Shown: positions 1 to 8,953, numbered from the stretch's first letter. The stretch is DNA of 39,902 nt from an uncultured Burkholderiaceae bacterium (GCA_937871985.1 CALMPB010000094.1:1-39902); one strand, 5' to 3'. The notes: generated by a model from the letters alone, not told the origin. Translations and numbers: made by a program.

Positions 1-2
1 TG

Positions 3-71
3 CAGGGAGTCGCCGCAGGCGCTCTCAGCGAGCAAGAGTTCGCGCAATGGCTGCGCGAGCGAAAGATTTAA
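3..71 (+). CDS. C-terminal end of an unidentified protein (partial)
   Basis: The third forward frame is open from the window edge to a TAA at 69-71. It encodes about 22 residues ending in EFAQWLRERKI, a charged amphipathic tail typical of a real protein C-terminus. The gene begins outside the window and is convergent with the binding-protein gene that follows. The fragment is too short to assign a family, and the other two forward frames are also open for a short distance, so the frame itself is only a preference. Confidence 0.35.
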   Translation, partial: QGVAAGALSEQEFAQWLRERKI

Positions 72-107
72 GGATTATGTACGCCAGACTCTAGGAAGGT
101 TCGTAGT

Positions 108-1286
108 TCATACATCCTGGGCGTTTATGGTTTCGAACTCGTAATTGGCGAGTTGCTGATTTCTTCGCTCGACTTTTCTTATATATATGTTTTGTACAGG
201 GTTGCGTGTGGCCGTATCTATCGTCAAAGGCCCGCGGGGGCTTTCTAGATGCATCCCCTCGAAAATCTCCATCGCTTTGTCGCCATTGATATTTCCTTTC
301 AGTTTACGTATTACTTGATAAATAGCAGCTATTCCGTCCCACGCAGATACTCCGAGTAGAGACGGCACGGTTTTTCCATCGCCGGCTGCCAGGAAGTCTG
401 ATACGAACTGCCTGTTTTCGGTGGATGGATGGGCTGATGAGTAAGGGTAGGCCGTAATGGCGCCAAGTGCTACATCGCCGGCTGCCTCAAGGACGGGTTC
501 AATGGTGATGTCACCCGTAGCAATAAGCCTGATTCCGGCTTCTTGAATGCCTCGGTTGCGAACGGCTTTCAGGAAGGCGACGCCCGCGGTGCCGCCGCTG
601 GTGAAAGCAAACAGCGCGCCAGGATGGAGGTCTTTGACCTTCTGCACATAGGTGTCATAGTCGAGGGAGCTAAGCGGTACTCGAATGGGAGTGCCGATCA
701 TTTTCCCACCGCCCTTTTCGTATGCTTTGATAAAGGCATGTTCGGCGTCTATCCCTGCTGAATAGTCCATGACCAGGCTTGCCGCCGTTTTGACCTTTTG
801 AGCCGCCGCCCACCTGCCTATCACATGAGCACTTTCTATGGCTGTAGTGGAAGTGCGCACGACATATTTTGAACGCTTGGGAATGTCCAGAGCTGACGCG
901 TTCATGACCACCATCGGAATGCGGGCCTGTGCGGAAACTTGTGCCACACTCAAGGCATTGGGCGAGAACCCGAATCCGCCCAGGAAATTAACGTTATCCC
1001 GTACGATAAGTTCTTGTGCCAGCCGTTTCGCCAAGTCGGGATTTGGCCCGGCCACATCCCGGGTAAGTACGGAGATTTTGATTCCATCGATCGTATCGCC
1101 ATAGCGTTTCATAAATGCATGTATGGCAGTGGAAAATTGATAGCCAAATTCAGCGTAGGGCCCGGACATTTCGGATACCATCCCTATCCTGACTTCTCGA
1201 TTCTGTGTTGGTTGGGCTCTGACATAAGGGATATTTAACAAAGCGAGGCCTGCGGCGCTGCTGACGAATTCTCTACGGTTTGGCAT
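108..1286 (-). CDS. ABC transporter substrate-binding protein, Liv type, with Tat-like signal
   Basis: A 392-residue periplasmic ligand-binding protein of the type 1 (Peripla_BP_6, LivJ/K-like) fold. The N-terminus MPNRREFVSS carries a twin-arginine pair followed by a hydrophobic stretch and an Ala-X-Ala-like cleavage site near residue 25, so export is probably by Tat. The other four binding proteins in this window have ordinary Sec signals. The mature chain opens with VRIGMVSEMSGPYAEFG, the usual first strand and ligand loop. AAAGGAGATC precedes the ATG on the minus strand. It lies 171 nt downstream of the amidohydrolase gene on the same strand and may share its transcript. No permease or ATPase gene adjoins it, so it must dock with a transporter encoded elsewhere. 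The ligand is unknown; an amide or aromatic acid handled by the neighbouring enzymes is a guess. Confidence 0.9.
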   Translation of the reverse strand: MPNRREFVSSAAGLALLNIPYVRAQPTQNREVRIGMVSEMSGPYAEFGYQFSTAIHAFMKRYGDTIDGIKISVLTRDVAGPNPDLAKRLAQELIVRDNVNFLGGFGFSPNALSVAQVSAQARIPMVVMNASALDIPKRSKYVVRTSTTAIESAHVIGRWAAAQKVKTAASLVMDYSAGIDAEHAFIKAYEKGGGKMIGTPIRVPLSSLDYDTYVQKVKDLHPGALFAFTSGGTAGVAFLKAVRNRGIQEAGIRLIATGDITIEPVLEAAGDVALGAITAYPYSSAHPSTENRQFVSDFLAAGDGKTVPSLLGVSAWDGIAAIYQVIRKLKGNINGDKAMEIFEGMHLESPRGPLTIDTATRNPVQNIYIRKVERRNQQLANYEFETINAQDV

Positions 1287-1457
1287 AACGGCGATCTCCT
1301 TTTATGGAAAGAAATCCAACATTCGCTTCTTGCCCCTGTGTGAAGGTGGCTTGCAAGCGTCCGTCGAACTCTATGTTGTGGCCGCCTTGGAGGCGATCTT
1401 CGTATATCTATTTCAACAACGTCTCACGAGCATATCGACGAAGAAAAAAGCTGCTGC

Positions 1458-3095
1458 TTAAGCTTGGGTGGTTGGAGGCATGGTTCGATGGACGATCATG
1501 CCGCCAATTGCGGTATCCAATACTTGGATTCCTTTGAGTTGATCTTGGGAGCATTCCAGCGGATTGTGGTCAACGACGATCCAGTCGGCCACGAGCCCTG
1601 GCTTTAGCGCCCCCCGTTCGTGTTCGGAGAAGCTTAGCCATGCGGCTTTCGTTGTATAGAGTTCAAGTGCCTCTTGGCGTGATATGGCTTGATCAAGGCC
1701 TAGTGCCTCTTGCAGTGCGTCCACATAGCGCGTTGTGGAATGCCACATTCCTAGAAAGGGATTGGCTGGAATGGTTGGCGCGTCGGATCCTCCAGCTACG
1801 AGCACTCCTCCATCAATCCAGCTTCGGATTGGCGTTGCCCGAGCAATCGGATCCCGGCCAAACTGGCTCGTTAACCCAGGAGCGAACTGATATTGCATGG
1901 CGGCTTGCGTGGCCACGGCGACACCCAACTCGCAAGCCTGTTGGATATTTTTTTGTGATGGCCACAGATAGGCGTGGATCAAGGAGAATCGCAAATCCCG
2001 GATGGGGGTCTTGCTGTCCACCTCTCTGAATACTTGCAACGCAAGGTCAATTGCCTTCCCCCCCACAGTGTGAACGCCTAGTGACCAACCGTTTTCACCG
2101 CAAAAATGGGCGATCAGGCGAAATGTCTCGGTATCGGTGACTTGGATTCCACAGTTGCATTTAGTGCCAGGATAAGGCTCGCGCAATAACGCGGTACCAA
2201 GTGATGCGCCGCCATCCAGAAACACCTTGATACCCCCAAGCTTTAACTGCGAGTCACCGCTGCCCGTCCGCTTTTCCAGCTTTTTCAGCCAATCGGAGAC
2301 GGCGTTCTTGCCCATTGCTGTTGGAGCAAGTGGCATTGTTACTGTCCGGACTCGAAGCTGGCCGTTAGCCTTGATTTGCCGATAGAGCGCAAGGTCGTCG
2401 CTGGTAAGCCCTGGATCGATTACTCCGCAGATTCCCAATCTCAAATACTCATTTTGGATACTTAATAGAGCGGAGACTTTCTCGGTGTGAGAGAGAGGGG
2501 GAAGCAATGCCTCGATAGGCCCGAAGGCGGGACTTTCCTGTAATTCGCCGGTGGGTTCTCCACACTCGTCGCGGACGATCCGTCCTCCCGCAGGGTCAGG
2601 GGTTTCCCGTGTCAAATTGGCCAACTTTAGAGCCAGGCTATTCACTGCCGCCGCATGGTAAATCCGTGGCAGAAAAACAGGCCGGTATGGTGAAACCTGA
2701 TCAAGCTCGTGCCGTGTTGGATAGCGGCGTTCCTTGATGGAGTTGATTTGCCATCCTTGGGCGCCGACTATCCATTCCTTATGAGGATTTGCTGTGGCGT
2801 AGGTATGGACGGCATCGAGAATATCGCTGATCGACTCACAGCGGGAAAGATCCAGCAGGCTTTCCTGCAGGCCCGTGCCATACATATGGTTATGGCTGTC
2901 GATTAATCCTGGTAGTACGGTTTTTCCTTGATAGTCGTGTCGGGTACAAGGCTCTTTGATTGTTTGACAGCACTCTTTAATTGAGCCGACTGCGATGATT
3001 TTTCCCTTGGAGATAGCCATGGCTTGAGCGAGTGGCCGCTCGGGATCCATGGTGATGATATTTCCAAATACAAGGCAATTCTGGTCTGGATTCAT
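1458..3095 (-). CDS. amidohydrolase family 3 (YtcJ-like) metal-dependent hydrolase
   Basis: A 545-residue amidohydrolase with a composite N/C-terminal beta-sandwich and a TIM barrel. The metal motif LIDSHNH places HxH at residues 68 and 70. Downstream are the family segment [19 protein letters not shown] and a late [13 protein letters not shown] containing the catalytic Asp. These features identify the YtcJ/amidohydrolase-3 group, whose members hydrolyse amide, carbamate or ester bonds; the substrate cannot be told from sequence. I chose the ATG at 3095 because GGGAAA lies about 9 nt upstream and the longer frame (to 3149) would run into the promoter. It is divergent from the Rieske oxygenase and probably co-transcribed with the binding protein downstream. 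Codon usage is more AT-rich than in genes beyond 5 kb. Confidence 0.88.
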   Translation of the reverse strand: MNPDQNCLVFGNIITMDPERPLAQAMAISKGKIIAVGSIKECCQTIKEPCTRHDYQGKTVLPGLIDSHNHMYGTGLQESLLDLSRCESISDILDAVHTYATANPHKEWIVGAQGWQINSIKERRYPTRHELDQVSPYRPVFLPRIYHAAAVNSLALKLANLTRETPDPAGGRIVRDECGEPTGELQESPAFGPIEALLPPLSHTEKVSALLSIQNEYLRLGICGVIDPGLTSDDLALYRQIKANGQLRVRTVTMPLAPTAMGKNAVSDWLKKLEKRTGSGDSQLKLGGIKVFLDGGASLGTALLREPYPGTKCNCGIQVTDTETFRLIAHFCGENGWSLGVHTVGGKAIDLALQVFREVDSKTPIRDLRFSLIHAYLWPSQKNIQQACELGVAVATQAAMQYQFAPGLTSQFGRDPIARATPIRSWIDGGVLVAGGSDAPTIPANPFLGMWHSTTRYVDALQEALGLDQAISRQEALELYTTKAAWLSFSEHERGALKPGLVADWIVVDHNPLECSQDQLKGIQVLDTAIGGMIVHRTMPPTTQA

Positions 3096-3142
3096 TGTTT
3101 GCTTTTCCCGGAATAGGCAGGATTTGTACCGACTATTGACCC

Positions 3143-3170
3143 TTGACACGCTTCAACTTTAAGTTAATAT
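3143..3170 (+). promoter_or_regulatory. predicted sigma70 promoter for the Rieske oxygenase
   Basis: A perfect TTGACA at 3143-3148 is followed after 16 nt by TAATAT at 3165-3170. TATAGT at 3168-3173 is an alternative -10 with longer spacing. The expected start point falls inside the inverted repeat at 3172-3200. The promoter drives the gene starting at 3261. Confidence 0.55.
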
Positions 3171-3184
3171 AGTAGACATGTCAA
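3156..3184 (-). promoter_or_regulatory. predicted sigma70 promoter for the YtcJ-like amidohydrolase
   Basis: On the minus strand a perfect TTGACA (plus coordinates 3179-3184) is followed after 17 nt by TAAAGT (3156-3161). The -35 box lies inside the inverted repeat at 3172-3200, so a repressor bound there would block it. Inferred from sequence only. Confidence 0.5.
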
Positions 3185-3200
3185 CTGTAGATATGTCTAC
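3172..3200. promoter_or_regulatory. inverted repeat, candidate MarR operator
   Basis: GTAGACAT (3172-3179) and its exact reverse complement ATGTCTAC (3193-3200) are separated by 13 nt. The element covers the -35 box of the leftward promoter and the start region of the rightward one. The natural candidate ligand is the MarR-type regulator encoded at 4467-4964. Binding is an inference. Confidence 0.55.
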
Positions 3201-3260
3201 AATTTTTGATTGATAGGGCTCTGTCGAGCTACACATCGCAGTTGTTTATAGGAGGAGGCT

Positions 3261-4331
3261 ATGTTTGTTTATGATGCTTGGTACGTGGCTGCTTTTAGCA
3301 AGGAAGTCACGCAAGTGCCATTGGCGCGAAAGATACTTAACCGGCCGGTAGTTTTGTTCCGCAAATCGGGGGGCGAAGTTATTGCTCTTGAGGATCGTTG
3401 CTGTCATAAAGGTTTGCCGCTATCGATGGGCGAAGTTATCGATGACAATATCCGGTGTAATTACCATGGGATGACGTTCTCCAGCGAAGGGATGTGTGTA
3501 CGTGTTCCTGGGCAACGCACTATTCCAGAGGCCGCTAAAGTTCGATCCTATCCTGTTGTGGAAAGAGGTTTGGCGGTATGGATATGGGTGGGACGTACCG
3601 AGGCAGCGGATGAGGCCTTAATTCCACCTTTCCCGTGGTTCGACGATCCCGCATGGGCATGGAAACACGGCGTTTTCGACTTCAAATGCAATTTCGAGCT
3701 TTTGCATGACAACTTACTGGATCTTTCGCATATTGCCTATGTCCATCGTTATACGATAGGCGGCGACCCCGAGACGCACTTCAACACTGAAACAAAGGTT
3801 CGCCGTAACGAGCGAGGGTTGTCGTTGTCCAGGTGGATGCTCGACTCCAATCCTCCACCAACCTATTCGAAATTGGTGGCGTTTTCCGGCAACGTTGACC
3901 GCTGGCAGGAAGTCGATTTTTGCCCCGGGCTAATATCTTTATACTCGGGCGCCATAGATGCCAAGCCGGCGGGGCTTGATGGCAATCCCAGAGAAGGAGG
4001 GTTTCAGCTTCGATTATTTGATGCGGTGACTCCCGAGACGGAATCCACAACATTGAATTTTTTTGCGGCTGGACATAACTTCAGTGTTGATGATCCTCAT
4101 GTCACTGAGGCTTTATTCGAAGAGTTGAGGAAAACGGTCGAAGAAGACGTTGAGGTTCTCAACGCGCAGCAGGCACGACTTGACGAGACGTCGGCACACG
4201 GCCTTGTGGATATCCGCCTGGATGTGGCTGGGCTTCAGGCTAGGAGGCTGTTATCAAGCATGCGTGAACTCGAGGTAAGTCGGAAGACAGGGTTCTGGAA
4301 TGCAGGGGAGGTGATCCCCGAGACTCTGTAG
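3261..4331 (+). CDS. Rieske non-heme iron oxygenase, VanA-like
   Basis: A 356-residue oxygenase alpha subunit of the vanillate O-demethylase/phenoxybenzoate type. The Rieske cluster motif C-X-H-X16-C-X2-H is seen at C47, H49, C66 and H69. The mononuclear iron site D-X2-H-X4-H is at D154, H157 and H162. Length and the opening AWYVAAFSKEV match the VanA group, which demethylates methoxylated aromatics or hydroxylates aromatic acids using electrons from a separate reductase. No reductase gene is present nearby. A strong Shine-Dalgarno (GGAGGAGG) precedes the ATG. The gene is transcribed away from the amidohydrolase, and a MarR gene follows 135 nt later. The exact substrate is unknown. Codon usage is AT-rich compared with the other two Rieske genes in the window. 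Confidence 0.92.
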   Translation: MFVYDAWYVAAFSKEVTQVPLARKILNRPVVLFRKSGGEVIALEDRCCHKGLPLSMGEVIDDNIRCNYHGMTFSSEGMCVRVPGQRTIPEAAKVRSYPVVERGLAVWIWVGRTEAADEALIPPFPWFDDPAWAWKHGVFDFKCNFELLHDNLLDLSHIAYVHRYTIGGDPETHFNTETKVRRNERGLSLSRWMLDSNPPPTYSKLVAFSGNVDRWQEVDFCPGLISLYSGAIDAKPAGLDGNPREGGFQLRLFDAVTPETESTTLNFFAAGHNFSVDDPHVTEALFEELRKTVEEDVEVLNAQQARLDETSAHGLVDIRLDVAGLQARRLLSSMRELEVSRKTGFWNAGEVIPETL

Positions 4332-4466
4332 TATCGTTAGAGGCTGATATTGAATCGCCTTTTGATATTGCTGAGTTGATTGCCTGACAGTTATTTAGCG
4401 GGGCCCGCGGTAACGGTGTATTGTTACAGGCTGCCTCGCTTTTTAACGTGTGGCAAGAGGAAGAGA

Positions 4467-4964
4467 ATGAGCACCATTGCCCGGAAGAAATCCAAACCAG
4501 CCAAGACCCGACACGCGGTCTTGGATCTGGACAGTTTTATACCTGCTTACATAAGCCAAGTCGGGAACCGATGGTCTCGTGGCTCTTCTCGTCTTTATTT
4601 GAAGTCCTTCGGTGTAGGAATTAATGAATGGCGCGTCATGACCATTGTCGCGCGCGAGCCTGGAGTAACAGCGCAACGGGCCAGCGAAATCCTTGGAAGC
4701 GATAAAGCCGCGGTTGCCCGCGGTATTTTTTCAATGGAAAAACATGGGCTGGTAAAAGTGGAACCTAGCGAGATGGATCGCAGGCAAAGACATGTTTTCC
4801 TTACGGACCAGGGATGGGAAGTGCACGATAAGATTCTTAAAGTAGCTCTCGCCAGGGAAGCATTGCTTCTGGATGGTTTGACCAAGGACGAGGTCGGAAA
4901 CCTGACTTCGCTTTTGGATCGAGTACGGAAAAACCTTGTTCGTTTGCATTTGGATGAGGGTTGA
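4467..4964 (+). CDS. MarR family transcriptional regulator
   Basis: A 165-residue winged-helix regulator. The core INEWRVMTIVAREPGVTAQRASEILG is the MarR helix-turn-helix entry, followed by the recognition helix DKAAVARGIFSMEKHGLV and the wing DRRQRHVFLTDQG. A basic, Lys/Arg-rich N-terminal extension precedes the dimer helix. The ATG at 4467 was chosen because AAGAGGAAGAG lies directly upstream; the longer frame from a TTG at 4380 has no such site. It follows the Rieske gene on the same strand and probably controls the divergent pair around 3.2 kb through the repeat at 3172-3200. MarR proteins usually repress until an aromatic ligand binds. It is clearly more distant from the two other MarR proteins here than they are from each other. 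Confidence 0.9.
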   Translation: MSTIARKKSKPAKTRHAVLDLDSFIPAYISQVGNRWSRGSSRLYLKSFGVGINEWRVMTIVAREPGVTAQRASEILGSDKAAVARGIFSMEKHGLVKVEPSEMDRRQRHVFLTDQGWEVHDKILKVALAREALLLDGLTKDEVGNLTSLLDRVRKNLVRLHLDEG

Positions 4965-5014
4965 ATTCCGTAGTCGCATTAGCCTTGGTGATTCAGTCTC
5001 ATTACCTTGACTGC

Positions 5015-5434
5015 TTATTCTCCCAAAAGAATCTCCCTCACCTCATCGGGCACAGTAACCGCCGCCAGCGTTGGGGGATAGGTCAGCGAGTAGGTGGCCC
5101 AGACCCGGGTCTCGGTGGCTTCCATGCAAAGCGTTTCGCCCTGGAAAATACGGTGCCTTACTGTGATGGACGTGCCGCCGATTTTCTCGATGTGGATTTC
5201 GTGGGTGACCTGGTCGAGAAGCTGGGGGGCCTTGATGAACTGCATCGAGAGCTGGACCGAGGGCAGGCCCTGGCGGGTTTTGGGGTCGATGACAGCATGG
5301 GCGTCGATGCCAAGAGACGAGAACATCTTGACCAGGCCGTCGACCATCCAGATTGCGTAGTTGGGGAAAAAGATGATGCCGGCCGGATCGCACTCGCTCC
5401 ATTGGAGGGTGCGTTCGTATCGATAGGTTCGCAT
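5015..5434 (-). CDS. hot-dog acyl-CoA thioesterase (4-hydroxybenzoyl-CoA thioesterase/YbgC type)
   Basis: A 139-residue single-domain hot-dog protein. The active-site segment SECDPAGIIFFPNY holds the catalytic Asp (D16) in the pattern of 4-hydroxybenzoyl-CoA thioesterases. The length is typical. The enzyme would release a free acid from an aromatic or short acyl-CoA in the cytosol. I used the ATG at 5434, where the family similarity starts; a longer frame to 5506 adds 24 residues with no recognisable content. It is convergent with the MarR gene and divergent from the importer operon at 5827. Here codon usage switches to the GC-rich pattern of the rest of the window. The true thioester substrate is unknown. 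Confidence 0.87.
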   Translation of the reverse strand: MRTYRYERTLQWSECDPAGIIFFPNYAIWMVDGLVKMFSSLGIDAHAVIDPKTRQGLPSVQLSMQFIKAPQLLDQVTHEIHIEKIGGTSITVRHRIFQGETLCMEATETRVWATYSLTYPPTLAAVTVPDEVREILLGE

Positions 5435-5826
5435 GGTGTTCTTGGTTTTTTGATATGAAAATTGGATTGCGGGGCGAGCTTTGCTCCACCCGCATCTTAT
5501 CAACAAACCTGGCGAATCCGTGTGGCGCCGCGTCCGGTATTTGCCGGCTGCCCGATAGCCGCGTGCGCTGGTGTTTTCCCGAGGTCGGGGAGCCCGGCCT
5601 ATTGCGGATTTGCCATGGCGGCAGTAAGCTTCAAAAACAAAACAAGCAGTCCTGGCTCCACGGATTCCTATTATTTGCCGGCGTATTCTGGCTTGCCGGC
5701 AGGGCTGTGGCGATTGCCGAAGCTGGTTTCAAAGCTTGATTTCCGGGTTGCTCGTTTTCAAGGCTGAAAGTTCCATTGGAAGAAGAAAAAAATATTAAGA
5801 AACAAAGACTAAAAGGAGAATTAGTT
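5435..5826. other. 392-nt gap between divergent genes
   Basis: I see no convincing gene here. Short open frames exist on the plus strand (up to ~100 codons), but their products are low-complexity and resemble no family I know, and none has a ribosome-binding site. The segment should hold the promoters of the thioesterase (leftward) and of the importer operon (rightward). TTGCCGGC-type words recur (around 5540 and twice near 5680-5700), but I could not define a clear operator. Confidence 0.4.
5813..5818 (+). promoter_or_regulatory. Shine-Dalgarno fixing a TTG start
   Basis: AAGGAG lies 8 nt upstream of a TTG at 5827. There is no in-frame ATG before the signal peptide, and the frame upstream encodes only a charged tail. 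TTG is therefore the likely initiation codon of the binding protein. Confidence 0.7.
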
Positions 5827-7002
5827 TTGAAACTAAGTAATTATCTCAGCGCTATGGCATGCGCATTGCTGGTGGCGGGTACGGGTCAGGCGCAAGCCGC
5901 CGATACTTACGATATTGATGTGGTTCTGCCCCTGACGGGCGGCGCTGCGTTTCTGGGCAAGGGGGAGCAGACGGCGCTCCAGTTGCTGCAGAAGATGGAG
6001 AACGAGAAGGGCGGCATCCACGGCCGCCAAATCAATTTTGTCTTTCACGACGACCAAACTCATCCGCAGGTCGCCGTTCCCATGGTCAACCAGATCAAGG
6101 CCGGCAATCCCGTGGTCGTGCTGGGGTCGGCGATTTCGTCGGTGTGCAATGCCATGGCGCCGTTGTTCAAGGCGAAAGGGCCGGTCAATTACTGTTTCTC
6201 GCCGTCCTTGTACCCGAAGAGCGGCAGCTATGTGTTCAGCTCGAGCATTTCGACCAAGGCGCTGGCGCAAGGTCTGCTGCAGTATTTCGGTGACAAGGGA
6301 TGGACCAAGATCGCCTTGCTGACGTCTACGGACGCAACGGGGCAAGACGCGCACCGGAACATCCAGGAACTCATGGACTCCGGCAAGTTCAGCAAGCTGT
6401 CCATTGTGGCCGACCAGCAGTTCAACACCAAGGATATGAGCGCTTCGGCCCAGATACAGCGCATCAAGGGAGCCAATCCCGACGTGGTCATCGCGTGGTC
6501 CACCGGCGGGCCGATCGGCACGGTTTTCAAGGCCATCAAGGATGCGGGGTTGAATGTTCCCATCGCCACCACAGACGGCAACATGACCTACGAGCAGATG
6601 AAGCAGTATGCCGATTTCCTGCCGAAGGATCTTTACATTCCGTCGCCCGAATGGCCTGAGTCCGAGCTGCTGAAAGTCGCCGACAATGTCGCCGCCGCCA
6701 AGAAGGCGTTCTTCGACGCGTATGCCAAGGCGAACGTCAAGCCGGATGGCCCGTCCACCTTTGCCTGGGATCCGGCCTTGCTGGTGGTGGAAGCCTTGAA
6801 GACATTGCCCAAGAACGCAACGACCGAAGACCTGCGCAAGCATCTGGCCGGGCTGCAGGGCTTTGCCGGCATCAACGGCATCTACGACTTCAAGGAATTT
6901 CCGCAACGGGGCCTTGGGCCGGCCAATGTCGTGGTGACGCGCTGGGACAGCAAGGCCGACAAGTGGGCCGTCGTCAGCAAGGCGGGTGGCGCGGCGCTAT
7001 AA
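5827..7002 (+). CDS. ABC transporter substrate-binding protein, Liv type
   Basis: A 391-residue periplasmic binding protein of the LivJ/K fold. A Sec signal peptide (KLSNYLSAMACALLVAGTG, cleaved after AQA near residue 24) precedes a mature start in DTYDIDVVLPLTGGAAFLG, the family's first strand and ligand loop. Initiation is at a TTG with an AAGGAG at the right distance; the longer frame from 5776 also starts with TTG but has no such site. It is the first gene of a four-gene importer operon, with the fused permease 40 nt downstream. The ligand is probably a carboxylic or aromatic acid, by analogy with Liv systems next to aromatic catabolic genes. The sequence does not settle this. Confidence 0.92.
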   Translation: MKLSNYLSAMACALLVAGTGQAQAADTYDIDVVLPLTGGAAFLGKGEQTALQLLQKMENEKGGIHGRQINFVFHDDQTHPQVAVPMVNQIKAGNPVVVLGSAISSVCNAMAPLFKAKGPVNYCFSPSLYPKSGSYVFSSSISTKALAQGLLQYFGDKGWTKIALLTSTDATGQDAHRNIQELMDSGKFSKLSIVADQQFNTKDMSASAQIQRIKGANPDVVIAWSTGGPIGTVFKAIKDAGLNVPIATTDGNMTYEQMKQYADFLPKDLYIPSPEWPESELLKVADNVAAAKKAFFDAYAKANVKPDGPSTFAWDPALLVVEALKTLPKNATTEDLRKHLAGLQGFAGINGIYDFKEFPQRGLGPANVVVTRWDSKADKWAVVSKAGGAAL

Positions 7003-7042
7003 AAATAGCCCATTCATAAAAACAAGTCGAAGGTTCTGAACG

Positions 7043-8953
7043 ATGACAGAGTTTATTCAGATCTGTGTCGACGGGCTGGTGGTTGGGGCAATTTACGCGT
7101 TGATCGCGCTGGGGTTCTCGATTGTCTATCGGGTCACCGGCGCCATCAGTCTCGCCCAGGGCGGCTTCGTCATCGTCAGCGCGCTGGCCGGGTTCACGTT
7201 CACGGAAACGCTGGGCATGCCGGCGATCGTGGGCTTGCCCCTGGCCGTCGTGCTGACGACCATTTTCGGGACGGTGCTTGGCGCCCTGACATTCGTGCCG
7301 GCCTTGAGCCGGCTTTCCAATTCGAATGTCCTGATGATCACGGTCGGCATGCTGACGCTGCTGGAGGGGCTGTCGTTCATCGTGTGGGGCAGCCAGCCGT
7401 ACGCGCCTCCGCCTTTTTCGGGCCAGAACCCGATCTCGATCGGCAGCGTGCGCATTCCAACCCAGGATTTCTGGGTGCTTGCGACGGTGGCCGTGGTGCT
7501 GGCGGGGTTGTGGTATTTGATCGGGCATACCAAGCTGGGACGCGCCTTGCGGGCGTGTTCGGAAAACCCCGTCGCGGCGAGTCTCGTGGGGGTCGACGTG
7601 CCCCGCGTCACAGTGCTGAGCTTCATGCTGGCTACCGCGCTGGCCGCCATCGCCGGGGTGGTGGTGGCGCCCACCACGACGCTGCAGTTCGATATCGGCC
7701 GGCTCTTCACGATTTCAGGGTTCATCGCCGTCGTCATCGGCGGCCTGTCTTCGTCCACCGGGGCGCTGGTGGGCGGGCTGCTGCTGGGGCTGGCCACGCA
7801 ATTGGCCACGGCCTATGTGTCCTCGCTTTTCAGCAGCGCCATTGCATTGTTGATTCTGCTTGGCGTCCTAGTGTGGCGGCCCGGCGGGCTGATCCGTTCG
7901 AAGGTGGTGCGGCGGCTCGACGTGCGCGATGAAAAGCGCGTGCAGGGACATTTGCTGCGCTTTCCTCCCAGGACGGCGATATGGCTGTCGGTGGCGGGGC
8001 TGGTCATTGCCCTGGCCCTGCCGCATTTCATCACCTCCAGCGGCGTCATGAGCAGCCTCACCATCGCGGCCATCCAGTTCATCGCGCTGATCGGACTCGA
8101 CCTGCTCATGGGCTATTGCGGCCAGGTAAGCCTGGGGCACGCCGGGTTCATGGCCATAGGCGGCTACACGGCCGGTTACCTGGTCATCAACTACGCTGTC
8201 CATCCTTTGCTGGGCATTCTGGCCGGCATGGGTTTGTCGCTGGTATGCGCCCTGGTTCTGGCGATGGTGACTCTGCGCTTGCGGGGCTTGTACCTGGCGC
8301 TTGCGACGCTGGCGTTTTCCTTGCTCGTGGATTCCTGCGCCGTGGGGTTCATCGACATTACCGGCGGGCCGTCCGGGCTCGTCGGCGTGCCGTCGTTCTC
8401 GATGGCCGGCTTCGATTTCGATACGGCGCTATCCATGTATTACCTGGCCGTGGGGGTGAGCGTCGTCGTGCTGTTGCTGCTGTTCGGCGGGCTGCGTTCG
8501 CGCTTCGGCCGCGCGATCATCGCCATCCGCACCGACCAGATGGCGGCGGGCGCGCTGGGCGTCAATGTGGTTCGCCACAAGCTGGTCGTGTTTGCCATCA
8601 GCGCCGTGCTGGCGTCGCTGAGCGGCAGCCTTTATGCGTTCTCGTTCAATTTCCTTTCGCCCGACATGGTGGGCGTGAACAAGTCCTTCGAGCTGGTTTC
8701 CATGATGGTCATCGGCGGCGAGGGCACCTTGGTCGGCTCGCTGTTCGGCTGTATTTTGCTGACGCTGCTGCCCACCATATTCCAGTCGCTTGCCTACTAC
8801 AAGACACTGGCCAGCGGCTTGTTGCTGATCGTGTGCTTCCTGTATTTGCCTCAAGGCATTTACGGCGCCTTCGCCGAGCGCCTGGTGCGCTGGACGTCCC
8901 GCGCCAAGCCATCGGGGGCGGCGCTTGATGCGTCCGGAAGGAGGGTAGCATGA
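7043..8953 (+). CDS. fused LivH-LivM branched-chain-type ABC permease
   Basis: A 636-residue inner-membrane protein joining both permease subunits of a Liv-type importer. Residues 1 to about 285 read as LivH (start FIQICVDGLVVGAIYALIALGFSIVYRVTGAISLAQG, end VLVWRPGGLI). A short charged linker (RSKVVRRLDVRDEKRVQ) follows. From about residue 315 the chain is LivM, with the signature LIGLDLLMGYCGQVSLGHAGFMAIGGYTAG. In most operons these are two genes of about 290 and 300-350 codons. The frame is uninterrupted and hydrophobic throughout, so this is a fusion and not a read-through artefact. It overlaps the next gene by 4 nt (ATGA). It forms the channel for the binding protein at 5827 with the two ATPases that follow. 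Confidence 0.93.
   Translation: MTEFIQICVDGLVVGAIYALIALGFSIVYRVTGAISLAQGGFVIVSALAGFTFTETLGMPAIVGLPLAVVLTTIFGTVLGALTFVPALSRLSNSNVLMITVGMLTLLEGLSFIVWGSQPYAPPPFSGQNPISIGSVRIPTQDFWVLATVAVVLAGLWYLIGHTKLGRALRACSENPVAASLVGVDVPRVTVLSFMLATALAAIAGVVVAPTTTLQFDIGRLFTISGFIAVVIGGLSSSTGALVGGLLLGLATQLATAYVSSLFSSAIALLILLGVLVWRPGGLIRSKVVRRLDVRDEKRVQGHLLRFPPRTAIWLSVAGLVIALALPHFITSSGVMSSLTIAAIQFIALIGLDLLMGYCGQVSLGHAGFMAIGGYTAGYLVINYAVHPLLGILAGMGLSLVCALVLAMVTLRLRGLYLALATLAFSLLVDSCAVGFIDITGGPSGLVGVPSFSMAGFDFDTALSMYYLAVGVSVVVLLLLFGGLRSRFGRAIIAIRTDQMAAGALGVNVVRHKLVVFAISAVLASLSGSLYAFSFNFLSPDMVGVNKSFELVSMMVIGGEGTLVGSLFGCILLTLLPTIFQSLAYYKTLASGLLLIVCFLYLPQGIYGAFAERLVRWTSRAKPSGAALDASGRRVA

Noticed and set aside
4410..4427. 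GTAAC-N8-GTTAC repeat upstream of the first MarR gene
   Set aside because: Only 5-bp arms, no matching copy at the divergent promoter that this regulator probably controls.
5455..5767. Two overlapping short frames (about 94 and 101 codons) in the gap before the importer operon
   Set aside because: No ribosome-binding site, no recognisable motif, and they overlap each other in different frames; the region is better read as regulatory.
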